A stretch of 32,116 nucleotides of DNA from Chloroflexota bacterium (GTDB taxonomy: Bacteria; Chloroflexota; UBA6077). Below, piece by piece: positions 1-7,938 of this stretch (position 1 is its first letter; each line of letters starts with the position of its first letter). Position numbers and translations under genes: made by a program. The notes under the pieces are model-generated. The model worked only from the letters and a program-made list of their open reading frames with translations, did no database searches and had not been told where the DNA came from. The stretch is from positions 1 to 32,116 of the forward strand of contig JAJZQR010000021.1 in the NCBI GenBank assembly GCA_021806765.1, given 5' to 3'.

Positions 1-386
<386 letters not shown>

Positions 387-479
387 CACGTCACGCAGGT
401 CGGCAGGATCGAGCCCAATAGCGTTGGTAATACGAACCAGATGAAGAGCGGCTTGTTGGCCCGTGACTGGGACTCAGGG

Positions 480-508
480 TTGCGTCGCGGAAGCGATCGT
501 GGTATACT
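480..508 (+). promoter_or_regulatory. possible promoter in the 23S-5S spacer
   Basis: TTGCGT (480-485) and TATACT (503-508) are separated by 17 bp, a reasonable sigma-70 type arrangement ahead of 5S and tRNA-fMet. The rest of the 150-base spacer shows no other feature. The rRNA operon promoter could supply all transcription, so this is weak. Confidence 0.3.
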
Positions 509-536
509 CTGGGTGTTAGTCACGAGTCAGCAAGCG

Positions 537-657
537 GTCCGGGTGTCGTGAGCGAGGTGGATCCACCCGTTCCCATCCCGAACACGGCAGTGAAACGCCT
601 CAGCGCCGACGATACTGTGAGAGCAATCTTACGGGAAAATAGGTCGATGCCCGGACC
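537..657 (+). rRNA. 5S ribosomal RNA
   Basis: About 121 nt, with complementary ends (GGTCCGGG at the start and CCCGGACC at the end) forming helix I, and the conserved inner segment CCATCCCGAACACGGCAGTG typical of bacterial 5S. It lies about 150 bases after the 23S end and 65 bases before tRNA-fMet. Exact ends may differ by one or two bases. Confidence 0.95.
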
Positions 658-721
658 ACTCATGACTCATCCTGTGCGCTTGCACAGGCTGCTTCGCTGC
701 TCCGGTTGGGGTAGCGCTTGA

Positions 722-796
722 CGCGGGATGGAGCAGTGGCAGCTCGTCGGGCTCATAACCCGAAGGTCGTTGGTTCGAATCCAACTCCCGCTACCA
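722..796 (+). tRNA. initiator tRNA-fMet (CAT)
   Basis: Cloverleaf with anticodon CAT and an encoded 3' CCA. Three initiator features are visible: the first acceptor pair is a C1:U72 mismatch, the D-stem has A11:U24 (GAGC/GCTC), and the anticodon stem carries three consecutive G:C pairs next to the loop (GGG/CCC). This separates it from an elongator tRNA-Met. Confidence 0.96.
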
Positions 797-800
797 CGAA

Positions 801-828
801 GGCCAGCGCTACAGACGCTGGCCTTTTT
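801..828 (+). terminator. Rho-independent terminator after tRNA-fMet
   Basis: An 8-bp perfect stem (GGCCAGCG 801-808 with CGCTGGCC 816-823), a 7-nt loop and then TTTTT. It sits 4 bases after the tRNA CCA and just ahead of the next tRNA, so the two tRNAs may be partly uncoupled. Confidence 0.85.
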
Positions 829-831
829 GTT

Positions 832-905
832 GCCGCCATCGTCTAGAGGCCTAGGACGCCACCCTTTCAAGGTGGAGATCGGGGGTTCGAATCCCCCTGG
901 CGGTA
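832..905 (+). tRNA. tRNA-Glu (TTC)
   Basis: Complete cloverleaf with a seven-base loop CTTTCAA (anticodon TTC), T-arm GGGGG-TTCGAAT-CCCCC and acceptor GCCGCCA/TGGCGGT with a G:U first pair. The genome encodes ACC then G, so CCA would be finished by CCA transferase. A second, slightly damaged copy lies at 27831. Confidence 0.95.
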
Positions 906-1103
906 CCGAGCGAAGGGGGAGAGGCGCGCGCCTCTCCCCCTTTTCGATCGCCTCCCTTTGGCCCACACCGAGTCCAGCGCAAGGGTCTCGGGATGGAGAA
1001 GCAGCAGGTCGTCCCTGATGGAGCCGGTGAGGGTGGGCGAGGGGACGTGGTAGGCACCGGTGTACATGTAGGCAGTGATGTCCTCCTGCTCCAGGCTGCG
1101 CAC
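867..1103 (-). other. possible short ORF or gene remnant
   Basis: A minus-strand frame starting with GTG at 1103 gives a protein-like segment (EDITAYMYTGAYHVPSPTLT and following residues) before running through the terminator and into the complement of tRNA-Glu. The first 50 residues look more like protein than chance, but the end is implausible. It may be a gene remnant whose 3' end was replaced. No family was recognised. The stretch 945-1166 holds nothing else I can support. Confidence 0.2.
913..944 (+). terminator. Rho-independent terminator after tRNA-Glu
   Basis: A long GC-rich hairpin (AAGGGGGAGAGGCGC against GCGCCTCTCCCCCTTTT) 7 bases after the tRNA, ending in TTTT and preceded by AA. 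It ends the rRNA/tRNA operon and could work weakly in both directions. Confidence 0.9.
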
Positions 1104-1166
1104 CTTTGGGCGGGCTGGGGAAGGGGCAGAGCTGGAGCCGCTGTGGCAGGGTTCGGATGAAGAGGG

Positions 1167-4100
1167 TCAGGGTGAGGGCTGGGGCGGCCGAGAGGCGGGC
1201 CCCTGCGCTTCCTGTCCCACCACCCAGCGGTAGTAGCTGTCCACCACGCCCCGCCGGAGGAGTCGCTCGGCACCGGCCGCCCGGCGGGCCAGGGAGGGCG
1301 TCCGCGAGTGCGCCGCGGCTTGGCCGATCTGGCGGCAGAGGTCGATGGTCTTCTGCAAGGCGAAGACGATGTCGCCCTCGGCCAGTCCCGAGCGGGCGCT
1401 CAGATCGGCGAGACTGGCTCCGCCGACCCAGGCGAGGGCCAGACCCCGGAACTCGGGGGACAGGGGGCTGGAGAGGTTCACTCCGAAGCGGCGCTCGGTC
1501 TCCAGCACCCGCTTGGCCACGGCCTCCGCGGCCGCTCGCATGCGCGCCAGCCGCTCCGTGGCGGCCAGCGCTCGGCCCGACCCCTCGCGATCGAAGGCGA
1601 ACCAGGATGCCACCTCCGCCAGATCTGCTGCCGAGGCGTCGGCCAGCACCCCCCAGTCGAGCAGCTCGGCGATCATCAGGCCGTTGGAGTCGAAGAGCCG
1701 CTGCAGCACCCCGGCCTTGGCGGTGGGCTTGCCGGAGGCCAGGTAGCCGAAGCTCTCCAGGACCGACCGGAGGGAGCCGAGGGTGCGGCGGGCTCTCCGG
1801 CGGGATTCGGCTCGGGCCTGCTCCAGTTCCCGCTCCGCGCCGGCCAGGAGGCCGCCGAAGCTGCGTCGCTGCCGCTCGGAGCGGCGGTGCCCGGCTCGCA
1901 GCTCACAGCTTCGGCAGGGGCTGTGGGCCAGGAGCTGTGAGGCGGCTCGGAGCCTCTCGTGGGCGGCGGAGAGCCGCTCCTCCAGTGAGGCCAGGATCCC
2001 GGCGCCGTCGGTTCGGGACCGGCAGGCGGATTCCGACGCCTCGGCCTCGACATCCGGAAGCGAGAGCCTCTCCATCGTCGCGGCCACCTGCTCCACCTCC
2101 TCCCGGCCCATTTGATCGGCCGCGCCGTCCAGCAGGGCCGCTCGGCGGGCCACACCTTCGGGCAGCTCCAGCCGGATCGGTGGCTCGGGCAGGTAGTCCA
2201 ACTCCGCGTAGCCGGCCAGGGGTACGACGGCGCCCCCGGCCAGGAAGAGGCCGATCCCCTCGGAGGAGGGGCCCAGATAGGCCACCCAGTTGCGCCGGCG
2301 GGAGTAGGCCAGCTCCCCCGGCCGGGCGGCGCACAGCCAGTCCTTCTTCTGCCCCTTGGAGTAGCGCCAGGGCCAGGCGGAGAGTCTCTCTTCCAGGGCT
2401 GCCTTCTCGCGCCGCACCGCCTCCAGGGCCGACTCGGCCCGCTCCTGCTCCCGCTGGAGGGACCTCTCCTGCTCCAGCCAGTTGACCGGGCCCCCGTCCA
2501 GGGGACAGCCGGTGGGAAGGGTGGCGAGGGCCGCCGCCAGCTCCTCCCGCTCGTGGCCCAGGGAGCGGATCATCCCCCCATCCTGGAACTGGCGAAGGCT
2601 GCCGGCGATCAGCTGCGCCAGCTGGTCCTCGTCGCCGGTCTGCCGGTGGAGGTTGAGGACGGTGCTGTAGCCCGGCCGGAAGGCGCTCTCCAGGGGAGCC
2701 ACCTCGCCGGTGGCGATCTCCAGGACCCGGTCCAGCCCGACCCAAGGGGAGTGGAGCAGTATGGAGTAGCCCACCGGGTCCATTCCCCGGCGGCCCGCTC
2801 GCCCCGTGAGCTGCCGGTACTCGCCCGGCGAGAGGGGGCGGCGGGCCTGCCCGTCGAACTTGATCATCTCTCCCACCACCACCGAGCGGGCGGGAACGTT
2901 GATCCCCAGCGCCAGGGTGTCGGTGGCGAAGACCGCCTTCAACCGGCCGGTCGCCAGCAGCTCCTCCACCAGCGTCTTGAGGGGCGGGAGCAGGCCGGCG
3001 TGGTGGAAGCCGATCCCCTTGGGGAGCAGGGCCAGCAGCCGCTCCACCTGGGGGAGGGTGCGATCCTCCGCGGGCAGGTCGGCCAGCCTCTGCCGGGCGA
3101 GGCGTCGCACCTCGGCCGCCTGCCGGTATGGCAGCAGGTTGAGCCGGCGGCAGGCCTCGGCAGCCCCCTCCACCGCCCTCCGGCTGAACATAAAGTAGAG
3201 GGCGGGCAGCAGGTCGGCGCCGTCCAGGGCACGGAGTATCTCCGGCGGCTCGGTGGGCAGCTCCAGGGGGTTGCCGGGGGCGCGGGCGGGACGCCCGCCG
3301 TTGCCGTTCCTCTTGAGGGAGTGCTGAGTGCTGGGCCCTGGGCGCTGAGCGCTGAGTGCCGGCTGACGGGTTCTCCATCTCCCCGCGTCTCCGCGTCCCC
3401 ACGTCCCCACGCCGGCGTTCTTGCCGCCATCGGCGTTGGGAAGGGCGGGGAGTTGGGACGGCTCGCCCTCCAGGATCGGGTAGAGGACCCCCTCCAGGTA
3501 GTAGCGGTGCTTCAGAGGCACCGCCCGGTGGTCGGACTCGATCAGGGCCACCTCCCTGCCCGTGGAGCGCATCCAGTCGGCTATCTCGCCGGCATTGGCG
3601 ACGGTGGCCGAGAGGCAGACCAGGGGGACCTGGGCCGGCGCCAGCAGGATGCTCTCCTCCCAGGCGGTGCCTCGCTCTGGATCGGCCAGGTAGTGGACCT
3701 CGTCGAAGACCAGGCAGCCGACGTCCTGGAAGACGCCCGGGTCCTGGACCAGCATGTTCCTGGCTACCTCGGTGGTCATCACCAGAAGCCGCCCCGCGGG
3801 ATTCTCCACAAGATCAACATGTACAAGGTCATCCGACGAATTGACCCTGGAGCGCACCATCTCCGCCTCGTCTCGCGCGCCCTCCAGTGGCTTCAAGGGG
3901 CGGGGATGAACCACCAAGTCTCCGGTATACAAGCCCACTCGGTCGCCGTACCGATCTCGGAAGTCGCGGAACTTCTGGTTCGACAGCGCCTTCAGTGGGG
4001 TGGTATAGATGGCCCTCATCCCGCGCGACAGCGCCAGGTGGACGGCGAACTCGGCGATCACCGTCTTGCCGGTGCCGGTGGGGGCGGCCACCAGCACAGA

Positions 4101-4220
4101 ACGGCCCTCGGCGAGCGCCTCCATGGCCTGACGCTGAAAAGGATCAAGGGAGAAGGGCAGGGTGGAGGCGAACCGGGCCACCATGGCGCCGGCGGATCTG
4201 TCATCCTGTGTTGGTCTCAT
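1167..4220 (-). CDS. SKI2/HelY-type DEAD-box helicase, element-host chimera
   Basis: A 1017-aa superfamily 2 helicase, presumably acting on RNA or on structured nucleic acid. Visible motifs: Walker A APTGTGKT (about 46-53), DEVH (173-176), SAT (204-206), motifs V and VI (ALGINVPARS, QLTGRAGRRG) and a C-terminal DSHCT-like helical domain (about 790-980). ATG 4220 is chosen because homology starts there and a TATAAT lies 6 bases upstream, which suggests a leaderless mRNA. Residues 1-136 come from the integrated element and the rest is host; the join is codon 136. Compared with the reconstructed host gene the chimera carries about 35 extra residues (102-136) between motif Ia and the LVMTTE segment. 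Residues about 262-318 are a low-complexity insert made from intergenic-type repeat DNA. Whether the chimera is fully active is unknown. Confidence 0.93.
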   Translation of the reverse strand: MRPTQDDRSAGAMVARFASTLPFSLDPFQRQAMEALAEGRSVLVAAPTGTGKTVIAEFAVHLALSRGMRAIYTTPLKALSNQKFRDFRDRYGDRVGLYTGDLVVHPRPLKPLEGARDEAEMVRSRVNSSDDLVHVDLVENPAGRLLVMTTEVARNMLVQDPGVFQDVGCLVFDEVHYLADPERGTAWEESILLAPAQVPLVCLSATVANAGEIADWMRSTGREVALIESDHRAVPLKHRYYLEGVLYPILEGEPSQLPALPNADGGKNAGVGTWGRGDAGRWRTRQPALSAQRPGPSTQHSLKRNGNGGRPARAPGNPLELPTEPPEILRALDGADLLPALYFMFSRRAVEGAAEACRRLNLLPYRQAAEVRRLARQRLADLPAEDRTLPQVERLLALLPKGIGFHHAGLLPPLKTLVEELLATGRLKAVFATDTLALGINVPARSVVVGEMIKFDGQARRPLSPGEYRQLTGRAGRRGMDPVGYSILLHSPWVGLDRVLEIATGEVAPLESAFRPGYSTVLNLHRQTGDEDQLAQLIAGSLRQFQDGGMIRSLGHEREELAAALATLPTGCPLDGGPVNWLEQERSLQREQERAESALEAVRREKAALEERLSAWPWRYSKGQKKDWLCAARPGELAYSRRRNWVAYLGPSSEGIGLFLAGGAVVPLAGYAELDYLPEPPIRLELPEGVARRAALLDGAADQMGREEVEQVAATMERLSLPDVEAEASESACRSRTDGAGILASLEERLSAAHERLRAASQLLAHSPCRSCELRAGHRRSERQRRSFGGLLAGAERELEQARAESRRRARRTLGSLRSVLESFGYLASGKPTAKAGVLQRLFDSNGLMIAELLDWGVLADASAADLAEVASWFAFDREGSGRALAATERLARMRAAAEAVAKRVLETERRFGVNLSSPLSPEFRGLALAWVGGASLADLSARSGLAEGDIVFALQKTIDLCRQIGQAAAHSRTPSLARRAAGAERLLRRGVVDSYYRWVVGQEAQGPASRPPQPSP
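3280..3425. repeat. intergenic-type repeat inserted in helicase coding sequence
   Basis: Inside the helicase gene this stretch has non-coding character: GGGCGGGACGCCCGCC hairpin, variants of GTGCTGAGTGCTG / GCGCTGAGCGCTGAG, and CCGCGTCTCCGCGTCCCC / ACGTCCCC reiterations. It is read as a Gly/Arg/Ser/Gln-rich linker without breaking the frame. It lies between the DEAD and the second RecA-like domain. Confidence 0.6.
3795..3836. other. attL, left attachment junction of the element
   Basis: The host part (3795-3813) encodes the helicase segment LVENP. The core is TC at 3814-3815 (GA on the gene strand). The element arm CATGTACAAGGTCATCCGA (3818-3836) is the imperfect inverted partner (16 of 19) of the arm at attR. 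Exchange at this core joins host 25654-onward to 3813 in frame. Confidence 0.8.
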
Positions 4221-4272
4221 GGCTGGATTATACCAGCCGATCCTTCTGGTTTGGAAAGGGCAGTAGTATAAT
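4221..4272. promoter_or_regulatory. divergent promoters for helicase cassette and first element gene
   Basis: On the minus strand TATAAT (4228-4233) lies 6 bases before the helicase ATG and is enclosed by the inverted repeat GGCTGG-attata-CCAGCC (4221-4238), which could be an operator. The stretch GGCTGGTATAATC is shared with the displaced host promoter at 26000-26005, so the element carries promoter as well as coding sequence. On the plus strand TATAAT (4267-4272) with TTCTGG (4244-4249) at 17 bp could drive the gene at 4366. Confidence 0.6.
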
Positions 4273-4365
4273 CTTGTTGATGCCGGGTGGGCCTGATCAG
4301 CCCCGCAAGCCTGGCGCCTGCACGCCGGAACCCGGCACACCCCAATACCTTGCAGGAGGTGCGCA

Positions 4366-5370
4366 GTGGAAGTCTCATCTCCAAACCCCTTTGGCAGGAC
4401 GGAGGAGCAGTCCGCCACCCTCCTTCCCGAGTCCCTGGCAGCTTGGTTATCCGGCCGGATGGCGGCGGGGGATGTTCCGACCTTCAAGCTCGACCCAGAC
4501 ACTGGCACCTGGTCCTTCGATCCGGCTGATGGGGAGAGCCTGGATCCAGTCGTGCCCCAGTTGGATCCGATGCGCTTCCTGGACGACCAGATGCCACAAG
4601 TGGTGGTTTGGGTGCGAGCGACTCACGATGAGTTCCTGGGTTGGCTGACAGACCGCGTCCTCAACGACCCGGCCGCAGCATATAAGCACGACCACGAGGG
4701 CTTCATCCAGTGCAGCCTTCGTCTGCCGAAGAAGAGGGCTCACACTCAGCCTGCGGATCTCGCAGATCCCGCCGACTATGGCCGGCAGATCATGGCCAAG
4801 CACAACCCTCACTACATGGCAAAGAAAGAGGGCTTCCGACGCCACTACTGCCTCGACGCTCTTCTCACGCGACTGAAGGACGGGGATGTCATGGACGAGA
4901 CGCCGATACCAGGGGCAGTCTGGCTGTCAGTTGAGGGACCGGGAGAGAACGGATTGAGGGTCACAGTAGGCGGCGCCTCTATCTGCTCACCATACCTGGA
5001 GCGCCTCCTGCTCGACCTCAAGGAGTTCTGGCCAAGTGGGATGTTCGGTGACGGCCAGAACCGAGGCCGTGCGGAGGAAACTGAGGAAGCAACCACGACG
5101 TTCACCGAAACAATGGCTGAGGGACTCCCGGCGGTGCCCCTCGTGCCTAAGTATCCTTCTCACTTCAACCACTGGCAGGCTATCTGGCAACTGGTTTCTC
5201 GGGATGCTAGGGGCGGGTGCAAGTTGAAGGACATGACCCAGCGACTCGAGACCGGCGCTTACGTAGGCGGCAAGAAGAATCGCGTCTCCACGAAGACCCT
5301 CTCCCTCATCATCAGAGCCGGCCTTGGGGGGATGTTGGAACATCCCGTCCCCATGGACGGTGTGCCCTAA
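4366..5370 (+). CDS. element protein of unknown function, GRQIMAKHNPHY motif
   Basis: 334 aa, ATG preceded by AGGAGGTGCGCAGTGG, a good ribosome site (GCAGGAGG) about 10 bases upstream. First plus-strand gene of the element. No family recognised. The middle contains DPADYGRQIMAKHNPHY (about residues 140-156), a motif found again in the 80-aa protein at 11743. The C-terminal third (HFNHWQAIWQLVSR onward) looks like a small helical, possibly winged-helix, domain. Four ACCTTCCGAA repeats begin at its stop codon, so a role as replication initiator or regulator binding them is possible but not shown. Confidence 0.7.
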   Translation: MEVSSPNPFGRTEEQSATLLPESLAAWLSGRMAAGDVPTFKLDPDTGTWSFDPADGESLDPVVPQLDPMRFLDDQMPQVVVWVRATHDEFLGWLTDRVLNDPAAAYKHDHEGFIQCSLRLPKKRAHTQPADLADPADYGRQIMAKHNPHYMAKKEGFRRHYCLDALLTRLKDGDVMDETPIPGAVWLSVEGPGENGLRVTVGGASICSPYLERLLLDLKEFWPSGMFGDGQNRGRAEETEEATTTFTETMAEGLPAVPLVPKYPSHFNHWQAIWQLVSRDARGGCKLKDMTQRLETGAYVGGKKNRVSTKTLSLIIRAGLGGMLEHPVPMDGVP

Positions 5371-5420
5371 CCTTCCGAAACCTTCCGAACCCTCCATCGA
5401 ACCTTCCGAAACCTTCCGAA
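5370..5420. repeat. four direct 10-bp iteron-like repeats
   Basis: ACCTTCCGAA occurs exactly at 5370-5379, 5380-5389, 5401-5410 and 5411-5420. The two pairs are 31 bp apart, close to three helical turns, so all copies face one side of DNA. They lie between an unknown protein gene and a ribbon-helix-helix gene and look like binding sites for one of these. Confidence 0.75.
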
Positions 5421-5456
5421 AACCGGTGTTACTTTTGACACAGAGTAACACCGGTT
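5421..5456. promoter_or_regulatory. perfect 13-bp inverted repeat, likely operator
   Basis: AACCGGTGTTACT (5421-5433) and AGTAACACCGGTT (5444-5456) are exact inverse complements around a 10-bp spacer that contains TTGACA. It abuts the iterons and ends 21 bases before the ATG of the ribbon-helix-helix gene. A -35 within the operator would fit autoregulation. It could also form a hairpin in RNA, but no T tract follows. Confidence 0.65.
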
Positions 5457-5477
5457 AGTTGTTCATGGAGGTTTGCT

Positions 5478-5813
5478 ATGCAAGGTCGGACGCTGAAGAC
5501 CAAGGCTTTCCGGTTCAGCCTCACCCCTGGCGAGTATACAGCTCTCCGACATCTGGCCACCCGCGAGGGTCTCTCTCTTGCTGCGGTTCTCCGGATGCTG
5601 ATTCGGGGCGAGGCTAGGCGACGACAACTGTGGCCAGAAGAGGAAAGCTCCAGTAGCGAGGCAGCACCTCATTTCTACCCCAACGCATCCACTTCGGAAC
5701 CTTCTCGCAGTCAGTCGGCGTTTTCTTCTGCTTGCCGATCCCCGGAGCTCTCTCCGCGAAGTCGGGGCAGCATCTCGGATGATATTAGGGACGAGAGCGT
5801 TCGGGGGAGTTGA
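5478..5813 (+). CDS. ribbon-helix-helix (CopG/Arc-like) DNA-binding protein
   Basis: 111 aa with a strong ribosome site (GGAGG, 6 bases before ATG). Residues about 8-45 have the ribbon-helix-helix pattern: a short strand (KAFRFSLT), helix (PGEYTALRHLATREG) and a second helix (SLAAVLRMLIRGEARR). The rest is Ser-rich and probably disordered. Members are often autoregulators or accessory replication, partition or mobilisation proteins. The iterons and the perfect inverted repeat directly upstream suggest its binding sites. Which role applies cannot be read from sequence. Confidence 0.7.
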   Translation: MQGRTLKTKAFRFSLTPGEYTALRHLATREGLSLAAVLRMLIRGEARRRQLWPEEESSSSEAAPHFYPNASTSEPSRSQSAFSSACRSPELSPRSRGSISDDIRDESVRGS

Positions 5814-5818
5814 GAACA

Positions 5819-6055
5819 TTGAAGGCGCAGGCTGCCGCCAGCAAGGTTAACCACGAGGGATCCTTCGCTGCTGCTTCCCGCACGATGGGAACAGCAATGC
5901 GGCGGCCTGAGCGGCGCAGCAACCGAGCGCCACTGGTGATCCACCGCGTGTTTGAGCCCGACCCCGAGGCCGAGATCCAGGGGCTGCTTACGCTACTCGA
6001 AGGGAGAGGCGTCGGTGGCCTCTCGACGTTCAACGGAAAGGGGGCGAGCCGATAA
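5819..6055 (+). CDS. small phage-type protein with FEPDPEAE motif
   Basis: 78 aa if TTG 5819 is the start, which places GGGGGAG 9 bases upstream; TTG 5810 in the same frame is an alternative. The C-terminal part RVFEPDPEAEIQGLLTLLEG resembles short proteins often found beside primase or replication genes in phages and integrative elements of high-GC bacteria; this is recalled, not searched. It starts 5 bases after the previous gene and ends 2 bases before the primase gene, so the three are probably one operon. Confidence 0.6.
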   Translation: MKAQAAASKVNHEGSFAAASRTMGTAMRRPERRSNRAPLVIHRVFEPDPEAEIQGLLTLLEGRGVGGLSTFNGKGASR

Positions 6056-6057
6056 CC

Positions 6058-7938
6058 GTGGCAACGAAGCCTATCGACAATGTACTCTCCCGCCTGCAGG
6101 GCGTGAAGAATGGGACCGCTCGATGTCCGGCCCACGGAGACGCTCACAACAGCCTGAAGGTGAGTGAAGCGCCAGACGGCGCGGTCCTCTTGCACTGCCA
6201 CGCAGGCTGCGACACGAAGGATGTCGTCTCCGCCCTCGGCCTGACCATGGCTGACCTGTTCCCGTCGAGGGACGGCCATGAACCACCGAGGAACGGCCGC
6301 GGCCCGAGGCCCCCCGTCACCGTGGAGAGCCTTGCCGCAGACAAGAGACTGCCCGCCGACCATCTCCGCAGCTTCGGGCTGCACGATCTGCCCGGTGGGG
6401 GCGTGGGCATTCCATACAAGGATGCCAAGGGACAGACCCTGCAAGTCAAGCGGCGAACCGCCCCTATTGCGAAGGAGGGTAGCTTCTGGCCGAAGGGTGT
6501 CCCCTTGATGGCCTATGGCCTTGACCGCCTTGAAAGGGGGAGGGAGGCCGGATACCTGGTCCTGGTGGAGGGGGAAAGCGACTGCTGGACGTGCTGGCTT
6601 CACGATCTGCCTGCCCTCGGCGTCCCAGGGGCTAACTCCTTCAAGGTCCTGGAGCCCGAACACCTGGAGGGCATCGGGAAGGTGTACGTGATCCAGGAGC
6701 CCGACAAGGGCGGGGTGGCGTTCGTGCCCGGCATTGAGGCGCGGCTGCGAGAGTTGGGCTGGCATGGAGCCGCCTACGTGGTGCGTCTGGATGGTGCCAA
6801 GGATCCCAACGAGCTGCACAAGCTGGACCCGGACGGCTTCCCCGAGGCATTCCAGAAGGCGATGGCTGCGGCTGAACCGCTCCGAGGACCCACGCAACCT
6901 GCGCAATACTTATATAGGCCGCGTGAGTTGCGTACGTCCTCCCTGGCCGATCTGCTGGCCGATGACGAGGCGGAAGACATCCCCCACCTTGTCGAGCGGC
7001 TGCTGGCGGTTGGAGGGGTTGCCCTCCTCGCCGGAAAGCCTGGCGAGGGGAAGACCTGGGTGATTCTTCTGCTGGCTCTCATCATCGCGGCTGGTGGGAG
7101 GTTCCTCGACCGATTCTCCTGTGTTTCTGGCCCCGTCTTGATCCTGGATGAGGAGAACGGCCTTCGGCGCCTCCGCAAGAGGTTGCGCCGCCTCTGCGTC
7201 GCGCTCGGTCTCGACCCTGCCACCCTGGCCCCCATCGAGATCGCCAGCATGAACGGGGTAGACCTGGGAAATGCCGACTGGACGGACGCGGTTCGGGCCA
7301 AGATGGACAGCCTGCACCCGCTGCTGGTGATCGTGGACTCCCTCGTTCGCATCCACAAGGGCGATGAGAACAACAGTCGGGACGTGGCGAACTTGTTCTC
7401 GATAGTCACCGAGCTACGCACGGAGTTCGGAGCCGCCTTCCTGTTCACCCACCACCTCCGGAAGAAGGGACTTATCAACGACCCCAGCGAGCGCGTTCGA
7501 GGCAGCAGCGACATCGAAGCATACGTGGACTGTCTCCTCGTGCTGGAGAGGGTCGACAACAGACTGATCCTCCGGCAGGTCAAGAGCCGGGACGATGAGC
7601 CTATCAAGCCGCTGGCCCTGGAGATCGCCGACACAGACGAGGGCGGAACCATCGTCAAGACCGTGGGAGAGATCGACGAGGAAACCGAGAAGCGGGAGAC
7701 AGCGCGAGCCCTAATCAAGGAGCTGGTCGCGGACGGCCCGAAGCTGCGCGAGGTCCTCGTGGAGGCAGGCGGCGAGGCCGGTCTAAGCGAGCGGACGATG
7801 AGCGACGCCCTGAAGGATTTGGTGTCCACCAAGGAGATCACTCGGGGCAAAGAGGGGCGTAAGACGATCTACGCACCCGCGCAACCTGCGCAACCTGCGC
7901 AACCTACGCAAGGAGACATGGGCGAATGGACAGCATGA
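6058..7938 (+). CDS. primase-helicase (CHC2-like zinc, TOPRIM, RepA-like ATPase)
   Basis: 626 aa, GTG start 2 bases after the previous gene. Domains in order: CHC2-like zinc-binding segment with C23, H26, C47 and C51; TOPRIM segment (about 165-260) with LVLVEGESD; hinge (about 275-305); RecA/RepA-type ATPase with Walker A GKPGEGKT (about 326-333), Walker B LILDEE, and the THHLRKKG segment typical of this family; C-terminal winged-helix-like part and a Pro-Ala-Gln repeat tail. It should prime and unwind element DNA. The hinge is encoded by the 42-bp repeat at 6892-6933 and the tail by three GCGCAACCT repeats, so DNA motifs that look like protein-binding sites lie inside the gene. Confidence 0.9.
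   Translation: MATKPIDNVLSRLQGVKNGTARCPAHGDAHNSLKVSEAPDGAVLLHCHAGCDTKDVVSALGLTMADLFPSRDGHEPPRNGRGPRPPVTVESLAADKRLPADHLRSFGLHDLPGGGVGIPYKDAKGQTLQVKRRTAPIAKEGSFWPKGVPLMAYGLDRLERGREAGYLVLVEGESDCWTCWLHDLPALGVPGANSFKVLEPEHLEGIGKVYVIQEPDKGGVAFVPGIEARLRELGWHGAAYVVRLDGAKDPNELHKLDPDGFPEAFQKAMAAAEPLRGPTQPAQYLYRPRELRTSSLADLLADDEAEDIPHLVERLLAVGGVALLAGKPGEGKTWVILLLALIIAAGGRFLDRFSCVSGPVLILDEENGLRRLRKRLRRLCVALGLDPATLAPIEIASMNGVDLGNADWTDAVRAKMDSLHPLLVIVDSLVRIHKGDENNSRDVANLFSIVTELRTEFGAAFLFTHHLRKKGLINDPSERVRGSSDIEAYVDCLLVLERVDNRLILRQVKSRDDEPIKPLALEIADTDEGGTIVKTVGEIDEETEKRETARALIKELVADGPKLREVLVEAGGEAGLSERTMSDALKDLVSTKEITRGKEGRKTIYAPAQPAQPAQPTQGDMGEWTA
6892..6933. repeat. AT-cored CGCAAC repeat, copy 1, inside primase gene
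   Basis: In reverse complement this segment matches 23855-23896 at 39 of 42 positions. It has CGCAAC/GTTGCG arms around TATATAAGTATT (on the minus strand). It encodes the primase hinge TQPAQYLYRPREL. Confidence 0.85.
7879..7911. repeat. three tandem GCGCAACCT repeats at the primase 3' end
   Basis: GCGCAACCT at 7879-7887, 7888-7896 and 7897-7905, followed by ACGCAA. The unit matches the arms of the two AT-cored repeats. In frame it encodes (P)AQPAQPAQ. It may be a cluster of binding sites for the replication protein. Confidence 0.8.

Noticed and set aside
728..1018. Plus-strand frame across tRNA-fMet and tRNA-Glu
   Set aside because: It runs through two tRNAs and two terminators; a shadow frame.
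1106..2485. Long plus-strand frames opposite the helicase gene (also 2112-4271)
   Set aside because: Pro/Arg/Gly-rich translations typical of the complement of high-GC coding DNA; the minus strand has clear helicase motifs.
5370..5420. CRISPR array
   Set aside because: Units are 10 bp, tandem and without unique spacers; no array of 25-40 bp repeats is seen in the window.
5785..7850. Minus-strand frames opposite the primase gene
   Set aside because: Shadow frames; the plus strand has zinc, TOPRIM and Walker motifs.
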